64,000 nucleotides of DNA from DATGSL01 sp964645585 (GCA_964645585.1 CAZYAN010000018.1:4834-68833); one strand, 5' to 3'. Shown: positions 1 to 8,179, counted from the stretch's first letter. Translations and numbers: made by a program. The notes: generated by a model not told the origin, from the letters alone.

Positions 1-1
1 T

Positions 2-694
2 GCCGAAAAGTTCAACCTCCCGATCCTCGAAGGGTACGGGCTCACAGAAACCGCGCCGTGCCTCAGCGCCAATATGCCGGAGCCGACCGGTCCGAGCGGA
101 AAAGCTGCCGACCAGCGCTACAGCCGATTCGGCTCCGCCGGACGTCTCCTGCCCGGGATTCGAGCCCGGATCATTGATCCCGAAACCGGCGAGTCCCTCC
201 CCCTGTCCGAGCCGGGACTGCTCCAGGTCAGCGGTCCGAATGTTTTCGCCGGCTACCTCAATCGTCCCGACCTCACCAGCGAAGTCCTGAACGACGGCTG
301 GTTCAACACCGGCGATATTGTTCGCTTCGACGAAGACGGCTTCCTTCACATCGAAGGGCGGATCTCCCGTTTCTCCAAAATCGCGGGCGAGATGGTGCCG
401 CACGGAACCGTCGAGGAAAAGATTGTCCAAGCGCTCGATTTGAGCGAACAGGAAAGCCAGCCGATTGCTGTCATCGGCCTTCCCGACGAAGCCAAGGGCG
501 AAGAGCTCGTGCTCCTGACAACGGTGACAATTGAAGCCTCCGAACTTCGCGTGAAACTTAGCGCACTCGGCGTCGCGAACCTTTGGATACCCAAGCGGAT
601 AATTGAGGTGGAAGCGATCCCTGTGCTCGGCACCGGCAAGCTCGACCTCAAGCGCTGCCGAGAAATCTCGATGGAACTCGTTTTAACTTCGTAG
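2..694 (+). CDS. Aas-like acyl-[acyl-carrier-protein] synthetase, C-terminal part (5' end outside window)
   Basis: The reading frame is open from base 2, so the gene is cut by the window edge; the first ATG, at 74, is internal. The frame opens with the adenylate-forming A5 motif EGYGLTETAP. It continues with GWFNTGDIVRFDEDGF (the GD of motif A7) and GRISRFSKIAGEMV, which resembles the hinge region of the acyl-ACP synthetase half of Aas (2-acylglycerophosphoethanolamine acyltransferase/acyl-ACP synthetase) more than that of free acyl-CoA ligases. The C-terminus carries GTGKLDLKR with the usual catalytic lysine of the A10 motif. The inferred role is ATP-dependent activation of fatty acids for phospholipid repair or recycling at the inner membrane. 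Whether an acyltransferase or MFS domain precedes it cannot be seen. An AMP-dependent acyl-CoA synthetase remains possible. Confidence 0.85.
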   Translation, partial: AEKFNLPILEGYGLTETAPCLSANMPEPTGPSGKAADQRYSRFGSAGRLLPGIRARIIDPETGESLPLSEPGLLQVSGPNVFAGYLNRPDLTSEVLNDGWFNTGDIVRFDEDGFLHIEGRISRFSKIAGEMVPHGTVEEKIVQALDLSEQESQPIAVIGLPDEAKGEELVLLTTVTIEASELRVKLSALGVANLWIPKRIIEVEAIPVLGTGKLDLKRCREISMELVLTS

Positions 695-764
695 CACGAT
701 TGTTTCGGTGGCGGGTGGCTTGGGATTCCCGCCGCCTGCTCCCGTTCACTGCTTCTCCCGTCCG

Positions 765-2381
765 CTAACCGCGAGTGCCGACCGCCGCCGAGGGCGGAGC
801 ATCGGCGAGTTCCAGATCTTCGTTCTTCTCTTTGAAGAAGTTCACGAGCCAATCGCTCGGAAAAAGAACAACGGGATTCCGGTCAGGATCGAACGCCAGA
901 CGGACGCCGTTGGGCAAGATGATCCTCGACAAATCTCCACCGGACGTGCCGTCTCCCGACAAAATCCATCGGCAAATCGTCCACGGTGCCGACTCAAGCC
1001 GTGTTTCACAGTTGTATTCCGCCTGGAGGCGCGCTTGGACAACTTCGAATTGCAGCGGCCCGACCGCGGCAAGAAGCGGAATGCTCTGGACCGCGTCTTT
1101 TAACTCGAACGCCTGCACGACGCCTTCCTGCATCAGCTGATCCAGGCCAGTTCGAAAACGTTTAAAGTTCGACGTCACCGGATTGTGCAAATACGCGAAA
1201 CATTCCGGCGGGAAGCGTGGAATCTCATTGTAAACGATTCCTGGTTTTTCAGACAGGGTGTCGCCGATCGCGAAATCAGCATGGCCGACCAAGCCAATGA
1301 TATCGCCAGCCCACGCATCGTCCGCCGTTTCGCGATCCTGTCCCATCAGCCGATGCGAGCTCGACAGGCGAATCCGCTTTCCCGTCCTGGAATGGACGAC
1401 ATTCATGTCGCGGGTGAATTGACCCGAACAAATTCGAACAAACGCGATTCGGTCGCGATGCTTCGGGTCCATGTTTGCCTGGATCTTGAAAACAAATCCG
1501 GAAAAAGTGTCGCTGTTGGTCGGCACCACTTCGTCACCTGCTACGCGCGGTGCTGGCGGCGCGGAGAGTTTAAGGAAGCTGTCGAGCATGAGCTGGACGC
1601 CAAAGTTGTTGACGGCGCTGCCAAAGAAAACGGGAGTAATTTTGCCGCTCAAAACGGCGTCGGCCGCGAAACTCTCTCCCGCCATCTCGAGCATTTCGAC
1701 TTCCTCGACGACTCGTTCGTAAGTCGCCTCGTCGGTAACGGTCCGGACGAATGGATCGCTCAAGTCGCGGATCGCCACCGGCGCGCGATATTTTCCGCCG
1801 GGGGTGCGCTCGAACAGATGCACGCGCTTCTCCTGACGGTCGTAGACGCCTTTGAAGAAACTGCCGTTTCCGATCGGCCAGTTCATCGGATAGGCACCGA
1901 TGCCGAGCACCCGCTCAAGTTCGTCGAGCAATTCGAGCGGATCCTTCGTCGGCCGGTCGCACTTGTTCATGAAGGTGATGATCGGGATCCCGCGCCGCCG
2001 GCACACCTCGAACAGCTTTATTGTCTGCGTCTCGATCCCCTTGCCCGCGTCGATCACCATGATCACCGCGTCGACAGCGGTCAGCACGCGGTACGTGTCC
2101 TCGGAAAAATCCTGGTGGCCGGGAGTGTCGAGAAGATTGACCGCGTACCCCTGATACTCGAACTGCAAAACCGTCGAGCTGATCGAGATGCCGCGCTTTT
2201 GCTCGAGCTCCATCCAGTCGGAGGTCGTCGCGCGCTGGTTTTTTCTCGCCGTCACCGATCCGGCCAAGTGGACCGCGCCCCCGTACAGGAGAAACTTCTC
2301 CGTCAGCGTGGTTTTGCCCGCGTCCGGATGTGAAATGATCGCAAACGTGCGGCGCCGGGCGATCTCCTGGGTTGGCGACAT
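765..2381 (-). CDS. prfC: Peptide chain release factor 3 (RF3)
   Basis: This 538-residue translational GTPase matches RF3, which recycles RF1/RF2 from the ribosome after peptide release. The G domain is complete: SHPDAGKT at residues 17-24, DTPGH at 85-89 and NKCD at 139-142. It is followed by the RF3 segment that includes VNNFGVQLMLDSFLKLSAP, then a beta-barrel domain and an RF3-type C-terminal domain (GPLQFEVVQARL). The length is close to that of E. coli RF3 (529). EF-G also carries a GHxDF box, but RF3 is favoured by the N-terminus PTQEIARRRTFAIISHPDAG and by the length. The ATG at 2381 is used. It sits just downstream of a small hairpin made of GATCGGTCG repeats. The gene runs tail-to-tail with the acyl-ACP synthetase. 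Confidence 0.97.
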   Translation of the reverse strand: MSPTQEIARRRTFAIISHPDAGKTTLTEKFLLYGGAVHLAGSVTARKNQRATTSDWMELEQKRGISISSTVLQFEYQGYAVNLLDTPGHQDFSEDTYRVLTAVDAVIMVIDAGKGIETQTIKLFEVCRRRGIPIITFMNKCDRPTKDPLELLDELERVLGIGAYPMNWPIGNGSFFKGVYDRQEKRVHLFERTPGGKYRAPVAIRDLSDPFVRTVTDEATYERVVEEVEMLEMAGESFAADAVLSGKITPVFFGSAVNNFGVQLMLDSFLKLSAPPAPRVAGDEVVPTNSDTFSGFVFKIQANMDPKHRDRIAFVRICSGQFTRDMNVVHSRTGKRIRLSSSHRLMGQDRETADDAWAGDIIGLVGHADFAIGDTLSEKPGIVYNEIPRFPPECFAYLHNPVTSNFKRFRTGLDQLMQEGVVQAFELKDAVQSIPLLAAVGPLQFEVVQARLQAEYNCETRLESAPWTICRWILSGDGTSGGDLSRIILPNGVRLAFDPDRNPVVLFPSDWLVNFFKEKNEDLELADAPPSAAVGTRG

Positions 2382-2387
2382 AAAAGT

Positions 2388-2418
2388 GATCGGTCGGATC
2401 GGTCGGATCAGACCGATC
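2388..2418. repeat. GATCGGTCG tandem repeat with hairpin upstream of prfC
   Basis: GATCGGTCG occurs twice head to tail (2388-2396 and 2397-2405). The second copy can pair with GACCGATC at 2411-2418 to give an 8-bp stem with a 6-base loop. It lies a few bases 5' of the prfC start on the minus strand, so it would be in the leader mRNA if transcription starts upstream. Confidence 0.6.
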
Positions 2419-2429
2419 TTCTTTCTTTT

Positions 2430-2469
2430 CCGAAAACAAAACGCCCGCCAAGAATCCCTGGCGGGCGTT
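2430..2469 (-). terminator. Rho-independent terminator of the small basic protein gene
   Basis: AACGCCCGCCA (2440-2450) pairs perfectly with TGGCGGGCGTT (2459-2469), an 11-bp GC-rich stem with an 8-base loop. Read on the minus strand it is followed by TTTTGTTTTC. It lies 21 bases after the stop of the small basic protein gene and 48 bases before the prfC start, which would separate the two transcripts. Confidence 0.9.
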
Positions 2470-2490
2470 GGGGAAAGAGAAAATCAGGAA

Positions 2491-2649
2491 TTATTCTTCC
2501 GGCTTGGTCTTGGGAAGGCCGCTGACGCGGTCGCCTTCCTTCCACTGGCCGCGCTTCCGCAGAAGCTCGACGCGCTCAAAGCGCTTGAGGACAGTCCGTT
2601 TCGAACTGGCCGCGGTCGATAGGCTCTTAAAACTGTTGTGCTGCGACAT
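2491..2649 (-). CDS. PVC-type small basic protein (TIGR04137-like)
   Basis: This 52-residue protein begins MSQHNSFKSLSTAASSKRTV, continues LKRFERVELLRKRGQWKEGD and ends RVSGLPKTKPEE. It has about a dozen Lys/Arg residues and no hydrophobic segment. From memory, the block VLKRFERVELLKKRGQWKEGDRV is the signature of a short, strongly basic protein conserved in Verrucomicrobia, Planctomycetes, Lentisphaerae and Chlamydiae, and suspected to be ribosome-associated. The exact role is not known. A candidate sigma-70-type promoter lies about 54 bases upstream, overlapping the end of cutA, and a strong terminator follows. It is therefore probably a one-gene transcript, consistent with high expression. 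No clear Shine-Dalgarno sequence precedes the ATG. Confidence 0.85.
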   Translation of the reverse strand: MSQHNSFKSLSTAASSKRTVLKRFERVELLRKRGQWKEGDRVSGLPKTKPEE

Positions 2650-2701
2650 GGTCTGTTGTGTAGATCTGGCTCGAATGGTTCTGGAATGAAGAAAAACGGG
2701 C

Positions 2702-3010
2702 TTACGTAGTCTCTTTTCGCGCCCAAATCAAGTAATTTTGTGAAATGTGTTCGGCGGCGACCGCGATCCATTGGGGATTCTCGTAGGGATGATTGGCCTG
2801 GAGCCAGCCCTCAAGCGCCGCGCTCGTCTCCGCGAGGAACTTAAAGGTCACCCGGTATTCCTGGTCCTTTCGCAATTCACCTTTCCAATTATACACCGAC
2901 AGAATCGGTCCATCGATTTGGCAGCACGCCGCCAGTTTCCGGCTCACCGCGTCGGCCGCCAGACGCTCGGCATCCTCCCGCGTCGCCGTGGTTGTCCATC
3001 CTACCAGCAT
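2702..3010 (-). CDS. cutA: CutA1-like protein
   Basis: From the ATG at 3010 this is a 102-residue protein, the usual CutA1 length. It carries the family pattern: VGWTTTATREDAERLAADAV at the N-terminus, KLAACCQIDGPILSVYNWKG in the middle and a HPYENPQWIAV segment near the C-terminus. CutA1 proteins are small trimeric ferredoxin-like folds linked to divalent cation tolerance, although the biochemical role is unsettled. A GTG start at 3082 would add 24 residues lying inside the upstream esterase gene; the ATG is preferred because it is preceded by GGCAGGT and gives the normal length. The gene follows the esterase by 37 bases on the same strand, so it probably belongs to the same transcript. Confidence 0.88.
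   Translation of the reverse strand: MLVGWTTTATREDAERLAADAVSRKLAACCQIDGPILSVYNWKGELRKDQEYRVTFKFLAETSAALEGWLQANHPYENPQWIAVAAEHISQNYLIWARKETT
2703..2731 (-). promoter_or_regulatory. Candidate promoter for the small basic protein gene
   Basis: On the minus strand, TTGATT (2731-2726) is separated by exactly 17 bases from TACGTA (2708-2703), giving a predicted 5' leader of about 45 bases before the ATG at 2649. The -10 box overlaps the stop codon of cutA. The match is by eye only. Confidence 0.45.
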
Positions 3011-3047
3011 ACCTGCCAATGTGTCCGACACTTCCGCTGCTGGCAAC

Positions 3048-3866
3048 TCACCAAGGCCGTCCCGGGCCGCTTGGCGCCGCACTCGCTTCAGCCTGTTTTA
3101 AGAAATCCCGCACCGTCGCGGTAAACCGCTCCCGAGCATCCGCGTGCGGGTTGTGACCGCTCTCCGGGAAGACCTCGATCCGCGCGCGCGGAAAATGTCG
3201 CCGAATCAGGTCGTGGTCCTCCGGCTGAACGAAATCGGATTTCCCTCCCGCGATCCAAAGCGCCGGCCCGTCGTAGCTGTCGTCCGCATCGATACCCGCG
3301 CGGCCCGTCTCGGCGATTTGCTCGTCCAGAACCGGGACGTTCGCCTGCCACTTCCAGCCGCCCTCCTCCCGACGGACGAGATTCGTCAGGAGAAATTGCC
3401 GCAATTCTCTCGACGGAACCCGCTGCGCCAATACTTGATCGGCCTCCGTCCGCGACGCGATCGCCTCCAAGGGAAGCTCCCGCAAGGCACGCACAGCTTT
3501 CGCATGTTTCGGCTCTTTCTCCCGGGGCGCAATGTCAACGACGACGAGCGCTCGAATCCTATCCGGGTGTTTGCACGCGATCCGCATCGCCGTTTTTCCG
3601 CCCATGCTGTGACCGAGCAGAAAAGCGCGATCGAGGCCCGCGTCGTCCATCCACGCGACAACATCCTCCGCCATCCGCTCGTAGCTGTGTTCGGAACTGT
3701 GCGGTGAGTTGCCGTGGTTTCGCGCATCGAGTCCGATCACCTGAAACGTGTCGATCAGATCACGCGCGGCCGCCGTCCAGTTCCGCGACGAGCCGAGCAG
3801 CCCGTGCAGAATAAGCAGCGGCGGCAGTCCTTCGCCGCCAAAATCGCGATGATAAAGCTTCATCAT
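3048..3866 (-). CDS. Alpha/beta-fold hydrolase (YbfF-type esterase)
   Basis: This 272-residue protein has the alpha/beta-hydrolase layout. It has an oxyanion HG at residues 21-22 in LHGLLGSSRNW, a YbfF-like DARNHGNSPHS segment, a nucleophile elbow GHSMGG with Ser87, a likely acid in ALWIAGGKSDFV, and the catalytic His in PESGHNPH. The closest family I recognise is the YbfF/acyl-CoA esterase group, cytoplasmic esterases acting on short acyl esters; the substrate here is unknown. There is no signal peptide. The start ATGATG overlaps the stop of the LysM lipoprotein gene (ATGATGA), indicating translational coupling. Either of the first two Met codons could be used. Confidence 0.88.
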   Translation of the reverse strand: MMKLYHRDFGGEGLPPLLILHGLLGSSRNWTAAARDLIDTFQVIGLDARNHGNSPHSSEHSYERMAEDVVAWMDDAGLDRAFLLGHSMGGKTAMRIACKHPDRIRALVVVDIAPREKEPKHAKAVRALRELPLEAIASRTEADQVLAQRVPSRELRQFLLTNLVRREEGGWKWQANVPVLDEQIAETGRAGIDADDSYDGPALWIAGGKSDFVQPEDHDLIRRHFPRARIEVFPESGHNPHADARERFTATVRDFLKQAEASAAPSGPGRPW

Positions 3867-4669
3867 TCCGGCAGGCGCAGTTTCATGCCGATTTTCAGGC
3901 TGTTCTCGTTGGGAAGTACATCACGGTTCGCATCAAAAATATCCCGCCAGCGCGACGTGGTTCCATACACTTTGCCGCTGATATGCGAGAGCGTGTCGCC
4001 CGGAACCACAGTGTATTCACGCGGATGAGACGCCGCGGTATTCGGGGCCGACGGCTCGGTCGACCGGATCGCTCCGCTGGACCCGACGGTGTCAGCCGGA
4101 CGCGCGGCCGCCGAAGAGAGCGCCGCGACGCGTGCTCGCAGACGCTGGTTCTCCTCATGAATCGCCGTCATCCGCCGCTTCAGTTCCAAGTTTTCCTCCT
4201 TCATCCGCTCGACGGTTTCCAGTAGATCGATCCGTTCGTATTGAGCCTGCATCGGAGCCGCCGGAAGAGTTGCGGCGAAATCTTTTGTCGCCGTCTCGAT
4301 CAATTGCTCGACCTGCCGCTTCTGCGGACTGTCCGGACTCTGCTGCAAATACTTCCGGTAATGGTAAATCGCCGCGACCGGATCGCCGATGTGCGTCCGC
4401 AAAAGCTCACCCGCCTCGAGGTGCGACTCCGGCGCAGCCTGCCGTTTTTCAATCACGCTGAGAAAGGCACCGAGGGCCTCCTGCCGCCTCCCTTCTCGAA
4501 GCAACTGCTTGCCGCGCTGGTAGTTCCGTTCGTCCCGCTCGCTCACAACCGCGGGCCCTTCGCCGACCTTGCACCCGGCCACACCAATCGCCATTAGCAG
4601 AAGAGTCAGAAAATAAACTGGAGCCAGTTGGCGAATCCTGTGAAAAGTGTCCGTGGTTGGTTTTCTCAT
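3863..4669 (-). CDS. LysM-domain lipoprotein with TPR-like and coiled-coil regions
   Basis: From the ATG at 4669 the protein has 268 residues. It starts with a lipoprotein signal ending in the lipobox VAGC near residue 32. A helical TPR-like region follows (YQRGKQLLREGRRQEALGAF and AIYHYRKYLQQSP), then a coiled coil (MKEENLELKRRMTAIHEENQ), a Ser/Thr/Pro-rich linker and a C-terminal LysM domain (YTVVPGDTLSHISGKVYGTT). It is expected to be a membrane-anchored periplasmic protein that binds peptidoglycan, similar in layout to cell-division coordinators, but the function is not assigned. A longer frame exists upstream but would overlap kdsD on the other strand and bury the signal peptide. Only 37 bases separate its start from that of kdsD. 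Confidence 0.85.
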   Translation of the reverse strand: MRKPTTDTFHRIRQLAPVYFLTLLLMAIGVAGCKVGEGPAVVSERDERNYQRGKQLLREGRRQEALGAFLSVIEKRQAAPESHLEAGELLRTHIGDPVAAIYHYRKYLQQSPDSPQKRQVEQLIETATKDFAATLPAAPMQAQYERIDLLETVERMKEENLELKRRMTAIHEENQRLRARVAALSSAAARPADTVGSSGAIRSTEPSAPNTAASHPREYTVVPGDTLSHISGKVYGTTSRWRDIFDANRDVLPNENSLKIGMKLRLPE

Positions 4670-4706
4670 AAGAGCGAAACCTGTTAAAACCGATTGTCTA
4701 CGAAAG

Positions 4707-5696
4707 ATGAACTGGGATTCCAAGACCGTTCTCGAGAAAGGACGCGCCTGCATCCGGGTTGAGGTCGAAGCACTCCAGGCGACGGCCCGGCAGCTCGACG
4801 AATCGTTCTGCACGATAATACATGCGATCGAGCAAACCGTTTCATCCGGACGAAAAATCATCTTCAGCGGGGTTGGAAAATCCGCTCACATCTGCCAAAA
4901 ACTCGCCGGCACCTTCAACAGCATCGGCGCCCCCGCCTATTTTCTCGACCCGACCCATGCGCTGCACGGCGACCTCGGCTTGTGCGCCAGCGGTGATCTC
5001 AGCATCCTCGTCAGCAACAGCGGCCAAACCGAGGAACTCGTCCGACTGGCGCCGATTCTCAAGCGGTTTGGCTTGATCACTGTCGCCCTGTGCGGACAGA
5101 GCCGTTCGACTCTTCCCGAGCTTTGCGACCATACCCTGCTCTTTGAAGCTTCGCGCGAGGCATGTCCCCTTCAACTCGCGCCAACAGCAAGCACCACGGC
5201 CGCCATGGCCCTCGGCGATTCGCTCGCGATGGTTTACCTCGAAATGCGCGGTTTCACCCGTGACGACTTTGCCCGCCTCCACCCCGCGGGCGCCCTTGGC
5301 ATGAGTCTGCTTTTGAAGGTCAGCGACATTATGCGCACCGGCGATCGATTCCCGAGTTTGCCGGATACCCGCCCGGTCAAGGAGGCGATTCTCGCGATGA
5401 CCCATGCCCGCGCCGGGTGCCTCGCGCTCGTCAGCGAGTCCGATGGGCAGCTCACCGGGATTTTCACCGACGGCGATTTCCGCCGTTCGGCACTTGCGCA
5501 ATCGGACTTCCTCGACCAGCCGGTCAGCACCTTTATGACCCGGCAACCGAAAACCATCCGGGCGGAACAACTGGCGGTCGACGCACTTCGGCTCTTTGAG
5601 AAGCACAAGATCGAAGACTTGATCGTAATCGACGGAAGCAGCATGCCGGTGGGAATTATCGACACCCAGGATCTGCCGAAATTGAAAATCGTGTAA
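4707..5696 (+). CDS. kdsD: Arabinose-5-phosphate isomerase (KdsD/KpsF family)
   Basis: This 329-residue protein has an N-terminal SIS sugar-isomerase domain (GVGKSAHICQKLAGTFNSIG, then LDPTHALHGDLG and VSNSGQTEELV) followed by two CBS domains (about residues 210-265 and 275-329; SDIMRTGDRFP and VSTFMTRQPKTI). That is the KdsD/GutQ/KpsF architecture at its usual length (328 in E. coli). The enzyme converts ribulose 5-phosphate to arabinose 5-phosphate, the first step towards Kdo for lipopolysaccharide. The ATG at 4707 follows CGAAAG; an upstream ATG at 4647 would overlap the divergent lipoprotein gene. The gamma-carbonic anhydrase gene starts one base after its stop. Confidence 0.93.
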   Translation: MNWDSKTVLEKGRACIRVEVEALQATARQLDESFCTIIHAIEQTVSSGRKIIFSGVGKSAHICQKLAGTFNSIGAPAYFLDPTHALHGDLGLCASGDLSILVSNSGQTEELVRLAPILKRFGLITVALCGQSRSTLPELCDHTLLFEASREACPLQLAPTASTTAAMALGDSLAMVYLEMRGFTRDDFARLHPAGALGMSLLLKVSDIMRTGDRFPSLPDTRPVKEAILAMTHARAGCLALVSESDGQLTGIFTDGDFRRSALAQSDFLDQPVSTFMTRQPKTIRAEQLAVDALRLFEKHKIEDLIVIDGSSMPVGIIDTQDLPKLKIV

Positions 5697-5697
5697 C

Positions 5698-6246
5698 ATG
5701 AATATCGACGACCGCCTCGCGCGGTACCTTGGACAGACGCCTGAGATCGCCGATGCTGCCTTTGTCGCGCCGGATGCAACGGTTCTCGGCGACGTTACAC
5801 TCGGACCGCAAAGCAGCGTCTGGTACGGCGCGATCCTTCGCGGCGACATCAACGCGATCCGAATCGGTACCGGAACCAATCTTCAGGACGGCGTTATCGT
5901 CCATCTCGCGGATCATTTCGGTGTGACCGTCGGCGATTTCACGACGGTCGGCCACCGCGCGATATTGCATGCCTGCGCAATCGGGAATGAATGCCTCATC
6001 GGGATGGGCGCGACGATCCTCGACGGAAGCGAAGTCGGCGACCGCTGCATCATCGGCGCGAATTCCCTCGTGCCCCAAGGCCGCAAAATCCCGCCGGGCT
6101 CTCTCGTCTACGGATCACCGGCGAAGGTCGTGCGAACCTTGAGCCCGGAAGAACAGACCGGAATCCGGCACTGGGCGGATAAATATATTCGCGTCGCGGC
6201 CGCCCATCGCGCTCTCCCGCGAAAGGGAGGTCAAACTGCCGACTAA
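5698..6246 (+). CDS. Gamma-carbonic anhydrase family protein (left-handed beta-helix)
   Basis: This 182-residue protein is built of hexapeptide repeats (ATVLGDVTLGPQSSVWYGAI onwards) and ends in a C-terminal helix. The motif order SVWYGAILRGDINAIRIG, NLQDGVIVHLAD, VGHRAILHACAIGN and LIGMGATILDGSEVGDRCII is that of the YrdA/PaaY/CaiE gamma-CA-like group. The likely zinc-ligand histidines are in VHL, VGHR and ILHAC. The proteins are trimers; some hydrate CO2 and others have lost activity, so carbonic anhydrase activity is only inferred. It directly follows kdsD and is probably co-transcribed, although no pathway link is known. Confidence 0.9.
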   Translation: MNIDDRLARYLGQTPEIADAAFVAPDATVLGDVTLGPQSSVWYGAILRGDINAIRIGTGTNLQDGVIVHLADHFGVTVGDFTTVGHRAILHACAIGNECLIGMGATILDGSEVGDRCIIGANSLVPQGRKIPPGSLVYGSPAKVVRTLSPEEQTGIRHWADKYIRVAAAHRALPRKGGQTAD

Positions 6247-6287
6247 TCTGACCGTGTTCGCCGCGATCGACTCAAAAAACGTTTGCC

Positions 6288-6316
6288 TTGACGTTGTATT
6301 TCGCGCCTCCTAGCGA
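6288..6316 (+). promoter_or_regulatory. Weak candidate promoter for the alanine symporter
   Basis: TTGACG (6288-6293) is followed after 17 bases by TAGCGA (6311-6316), in the 152-base gap before the symporter, giving a leader of roughly 75 bases. The -10 box is poor by E. coli standards. A similar TAGCG box with 17-base spacing occurs upstream of the small Cys-rich peptide gene at 54.4 kb. Confidence 0.3.
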
Positions 6317-6398
6317 AAAACAGCAATTCGTTTTCCTCATCCGCTCGCGAGAAAGCGCCGTCTCAGCAACCCTCTGATTGTCAATCGTCACCAGTCCC

Positions 6399-7808
6399 AT
6401 GGAACAATTCCTCGAATTCATCGAGCAAATCAACGGCAAGCTCAACAACATCGTTTGGGGCCCGCCTTTCATGATCCTGCTCGCCGGCACCGGCCTTTAC
6501 CTCACCGTCCGGCTCGGCTTCTTTCAGTTCACCCACTTGCGGTTCGCCTGGAATCAAAGTTTCGGCCGGCTCTTTCGACGGGAAAAGGAATCCGAAGGAG
6601 GTTCTCTCACTTCATTTCAGGCGGTCTCGTCAGCCATGGCCGGAACAATCGGCGTCGGCAATATCGCTGGTGTCAGCACGGCCATCGCCCTTGGCGGCCC
6701 GGGTGCGATTTTCTGGATGTGGATGATTGCTCTGGTCGGGATGGCGACAAAGTTCGCCGAGGCGAGCCTGGCGGTTAAGTACCGGGAAATCGGCCCCGAC
6801 GGGCGCGTTTCGGGCGGAGTGATGTACTATATCGAGCGGGGCCTTGGCCCGAGGTGGAAATGGCTCGCTGTCCTTTACGCACTGCTTGCCGGGCTCGCCG
6901 CTCTCGGGATCGGTAATATGGTACAAGCCAATACGATGGCGCATGCACTTGAGCATTTCAAAGTCCCGACCTTTGTGACCGGGCTTGCACTGATCGTGCT
7001 GGTCGGAATGGTGACCATGGGCGGGATCAAACGTCTCGGTGCCGTTGCCGAACGAATCGTTCCCTTCATGGTTATCGTGTATGTCATCGGATCGCTTGTC
7101 ATTCTCGCGACCCACATCACGGCGATTCCAGACGCGTTCAGACAGATTTTCTACTACGCTTTTAACGAGCATCCGGCCGCAGGCAGTTTCACGGGAGCAG
7201 CCGTGGGATCAGCCATCAAATTTGGAATCGCCCGGGGCATTTTCTCCAATGAGGCCGGCCTCGGCGCCGCATCGATCGTCCACGCTCAAGCCGCCAACAG
7301 CCCCGCTCGCCAAGGCATGTGGGGGATGTGGGAAGTTTTTATCGATACCATCATCGTCGCAACGATGACTGGCCTCGTTATCATCGTGACGGGTGCCTTT
7401 ACCGATGGCACGACCGGGGCCGAACTCGCCAGTAACGCCTTCACTCAAGGTCTTCCAGGGCCGGGAGGGATGATCGTTCTTTTCGCACTGATTCTCTTCG
7501 CCTACACGACCCTGCTGACGTGGGGCTTCTATGGGGAAAAGAGCTGGGAATATCTCTTTGGCAGCCGGATTATTACACCGTATCGAGTCCTGTTCATTCT
7601 ATTCATCTACATCGGCGCGAATATGGAGCTGAAACTTGCCTGGGGCGTCGCCGACACGCTCAATGGCATGATGGCCATGCCCAACCTGATCGCCCTGATC
7701 GCGCTCGGCGGGATTCTCGTGAAGACCAAGAACGACTATCTGGCGAACGTCAAAAGAGACGCCAAAGATACGCCGGTCAAAGTCGAAGAGAACCCCGGAG
7801 CTCGATGA
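6399..7808 (+). CDS. Sodium:alanine symporter family protein (AGCS)
   Basis: This 469-residue multi-pass membrane protein has the AGCS hallmarks. These are an N-terminal NGKLNNIVWGPPFMILLAGT with following TVRLGFFQF, then SAMAGTIGVGNIAGVSTAI (the substrate/Na+ site region), GGVMYYIERGLG, FSNEAGLGAASIVHA, and TLLTWGFYGEKSWEYLFGS near the end. It should import alanine or glycine with Na+ across the inner membrane. ATG 6399 is chosen over an in-frame TTG at 6378 because it aligns with the usual family start; neither has a clear Shine-Dalgarno sequence. The stop overlaps the zincin start (ATGA), so the two are translationally coupled. Confidence 0.93.
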   Translation: MEQFLEFIEQINGKLNNIVWGPPFMILLAGTGLYLTVRLGFFQFTHLRFAWNQSFGRLFRREKESEGGSLTSFQAVSSAMAGTIGVGNIAGVSTAIALGGPGAIFWMWMIALVGMATKFAEASLAVKYREIGPDGRVSGGVMYYIERGLGPRWKWLAVLYALLAGLAALGIGNMVQANTMAHALEHFKVPTFVTGLALIVLVGMVTMGGIKRLGAVAERIVPFMVIVYVIGSLVILATHITAIPDAFRQIFYYAFNEHPAAGSFTGAAVGSAIKFGIARGIFSNEAGLGAASIVHAQAANSPARQGMWGMWEVFIDTIIVATMTGLVIIVTGAFTDGTTGAELASNAFTQGLPGPGGMIVLFALILFAYTTLLTWGFYGEKSWEYLFGSRIITPYRVLFILFIYIGANMELKLAWGVADTLNGMMAMPNLIALIALGGILVKTKNDYLANVKRDAKDTPVKVEENPGAR

Positions 7809-8179
7809 GTGATTGGGAAGGCCGGGTCGAACGCGCGGCAGCCGTTGCTAAAGAAAGCCTCGCCAGCCTTCCGGCCGAACTGCGCGAGCTTGCTGAACAG
7901 GTCCCGCTGACGTTCGAAAAACGCCCGACCCGCGCGATGCGCGCGGAAGGAATTACGCCCGACACACTCGGTCTTTTCGTTGGCGAATCCATCGAAGATG
8001 CAGGCGAAAGCCTCGCCCCGATGCCTGGGCAGATTATCCTCTTCCTCGACAATATCTGGGACTTCGCCGACGGCGACACCGAGACGTTCGAAGAAGAGGT
8101 GCGAATCACCCTTCTCCATGAATTGGGCCACTATCTCGGCTGGGACGAACAGGACTTGTTCGACCGGGACTTGGATTGA
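7805..8179 (+). CDS. Zincin-like metallopeptidase (PF06262 family)
   Basis: This short (124-residue) soluble protein has the metalloprotease motif LLHELGHYLGWDE near residues 104-116. HExxH plus a downstream acidic residue is the PF06262 family signature. The preceding block GQIILFLDNIWDF fits the same family, whose members are usually 110-140 residues and of unknown substrate. ATG 7805 overlaps the symporter stop by 4 bases. The pairing with an amino-acid symporter may be only transcriptional. Confidence 0.88.
   Translation: MSDWEGRVERAAAVAKESLASLPAELRELAEQVPLTFEKRPTRAMRAEGITPDTLGLFVGESIEDAGESLAPMPGQIILFLDNIWDFADGDTETFEEEVRITLLHELGHYLGWDEQDLFDRDLD

Noticed and set aside
1185..2333. A 382-codon plus-strand frame opposite prfC
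   Set aside because: Antisense to the conserved G domain of release factor 3; composition is Arg/Asp/Val-rich without motifs.
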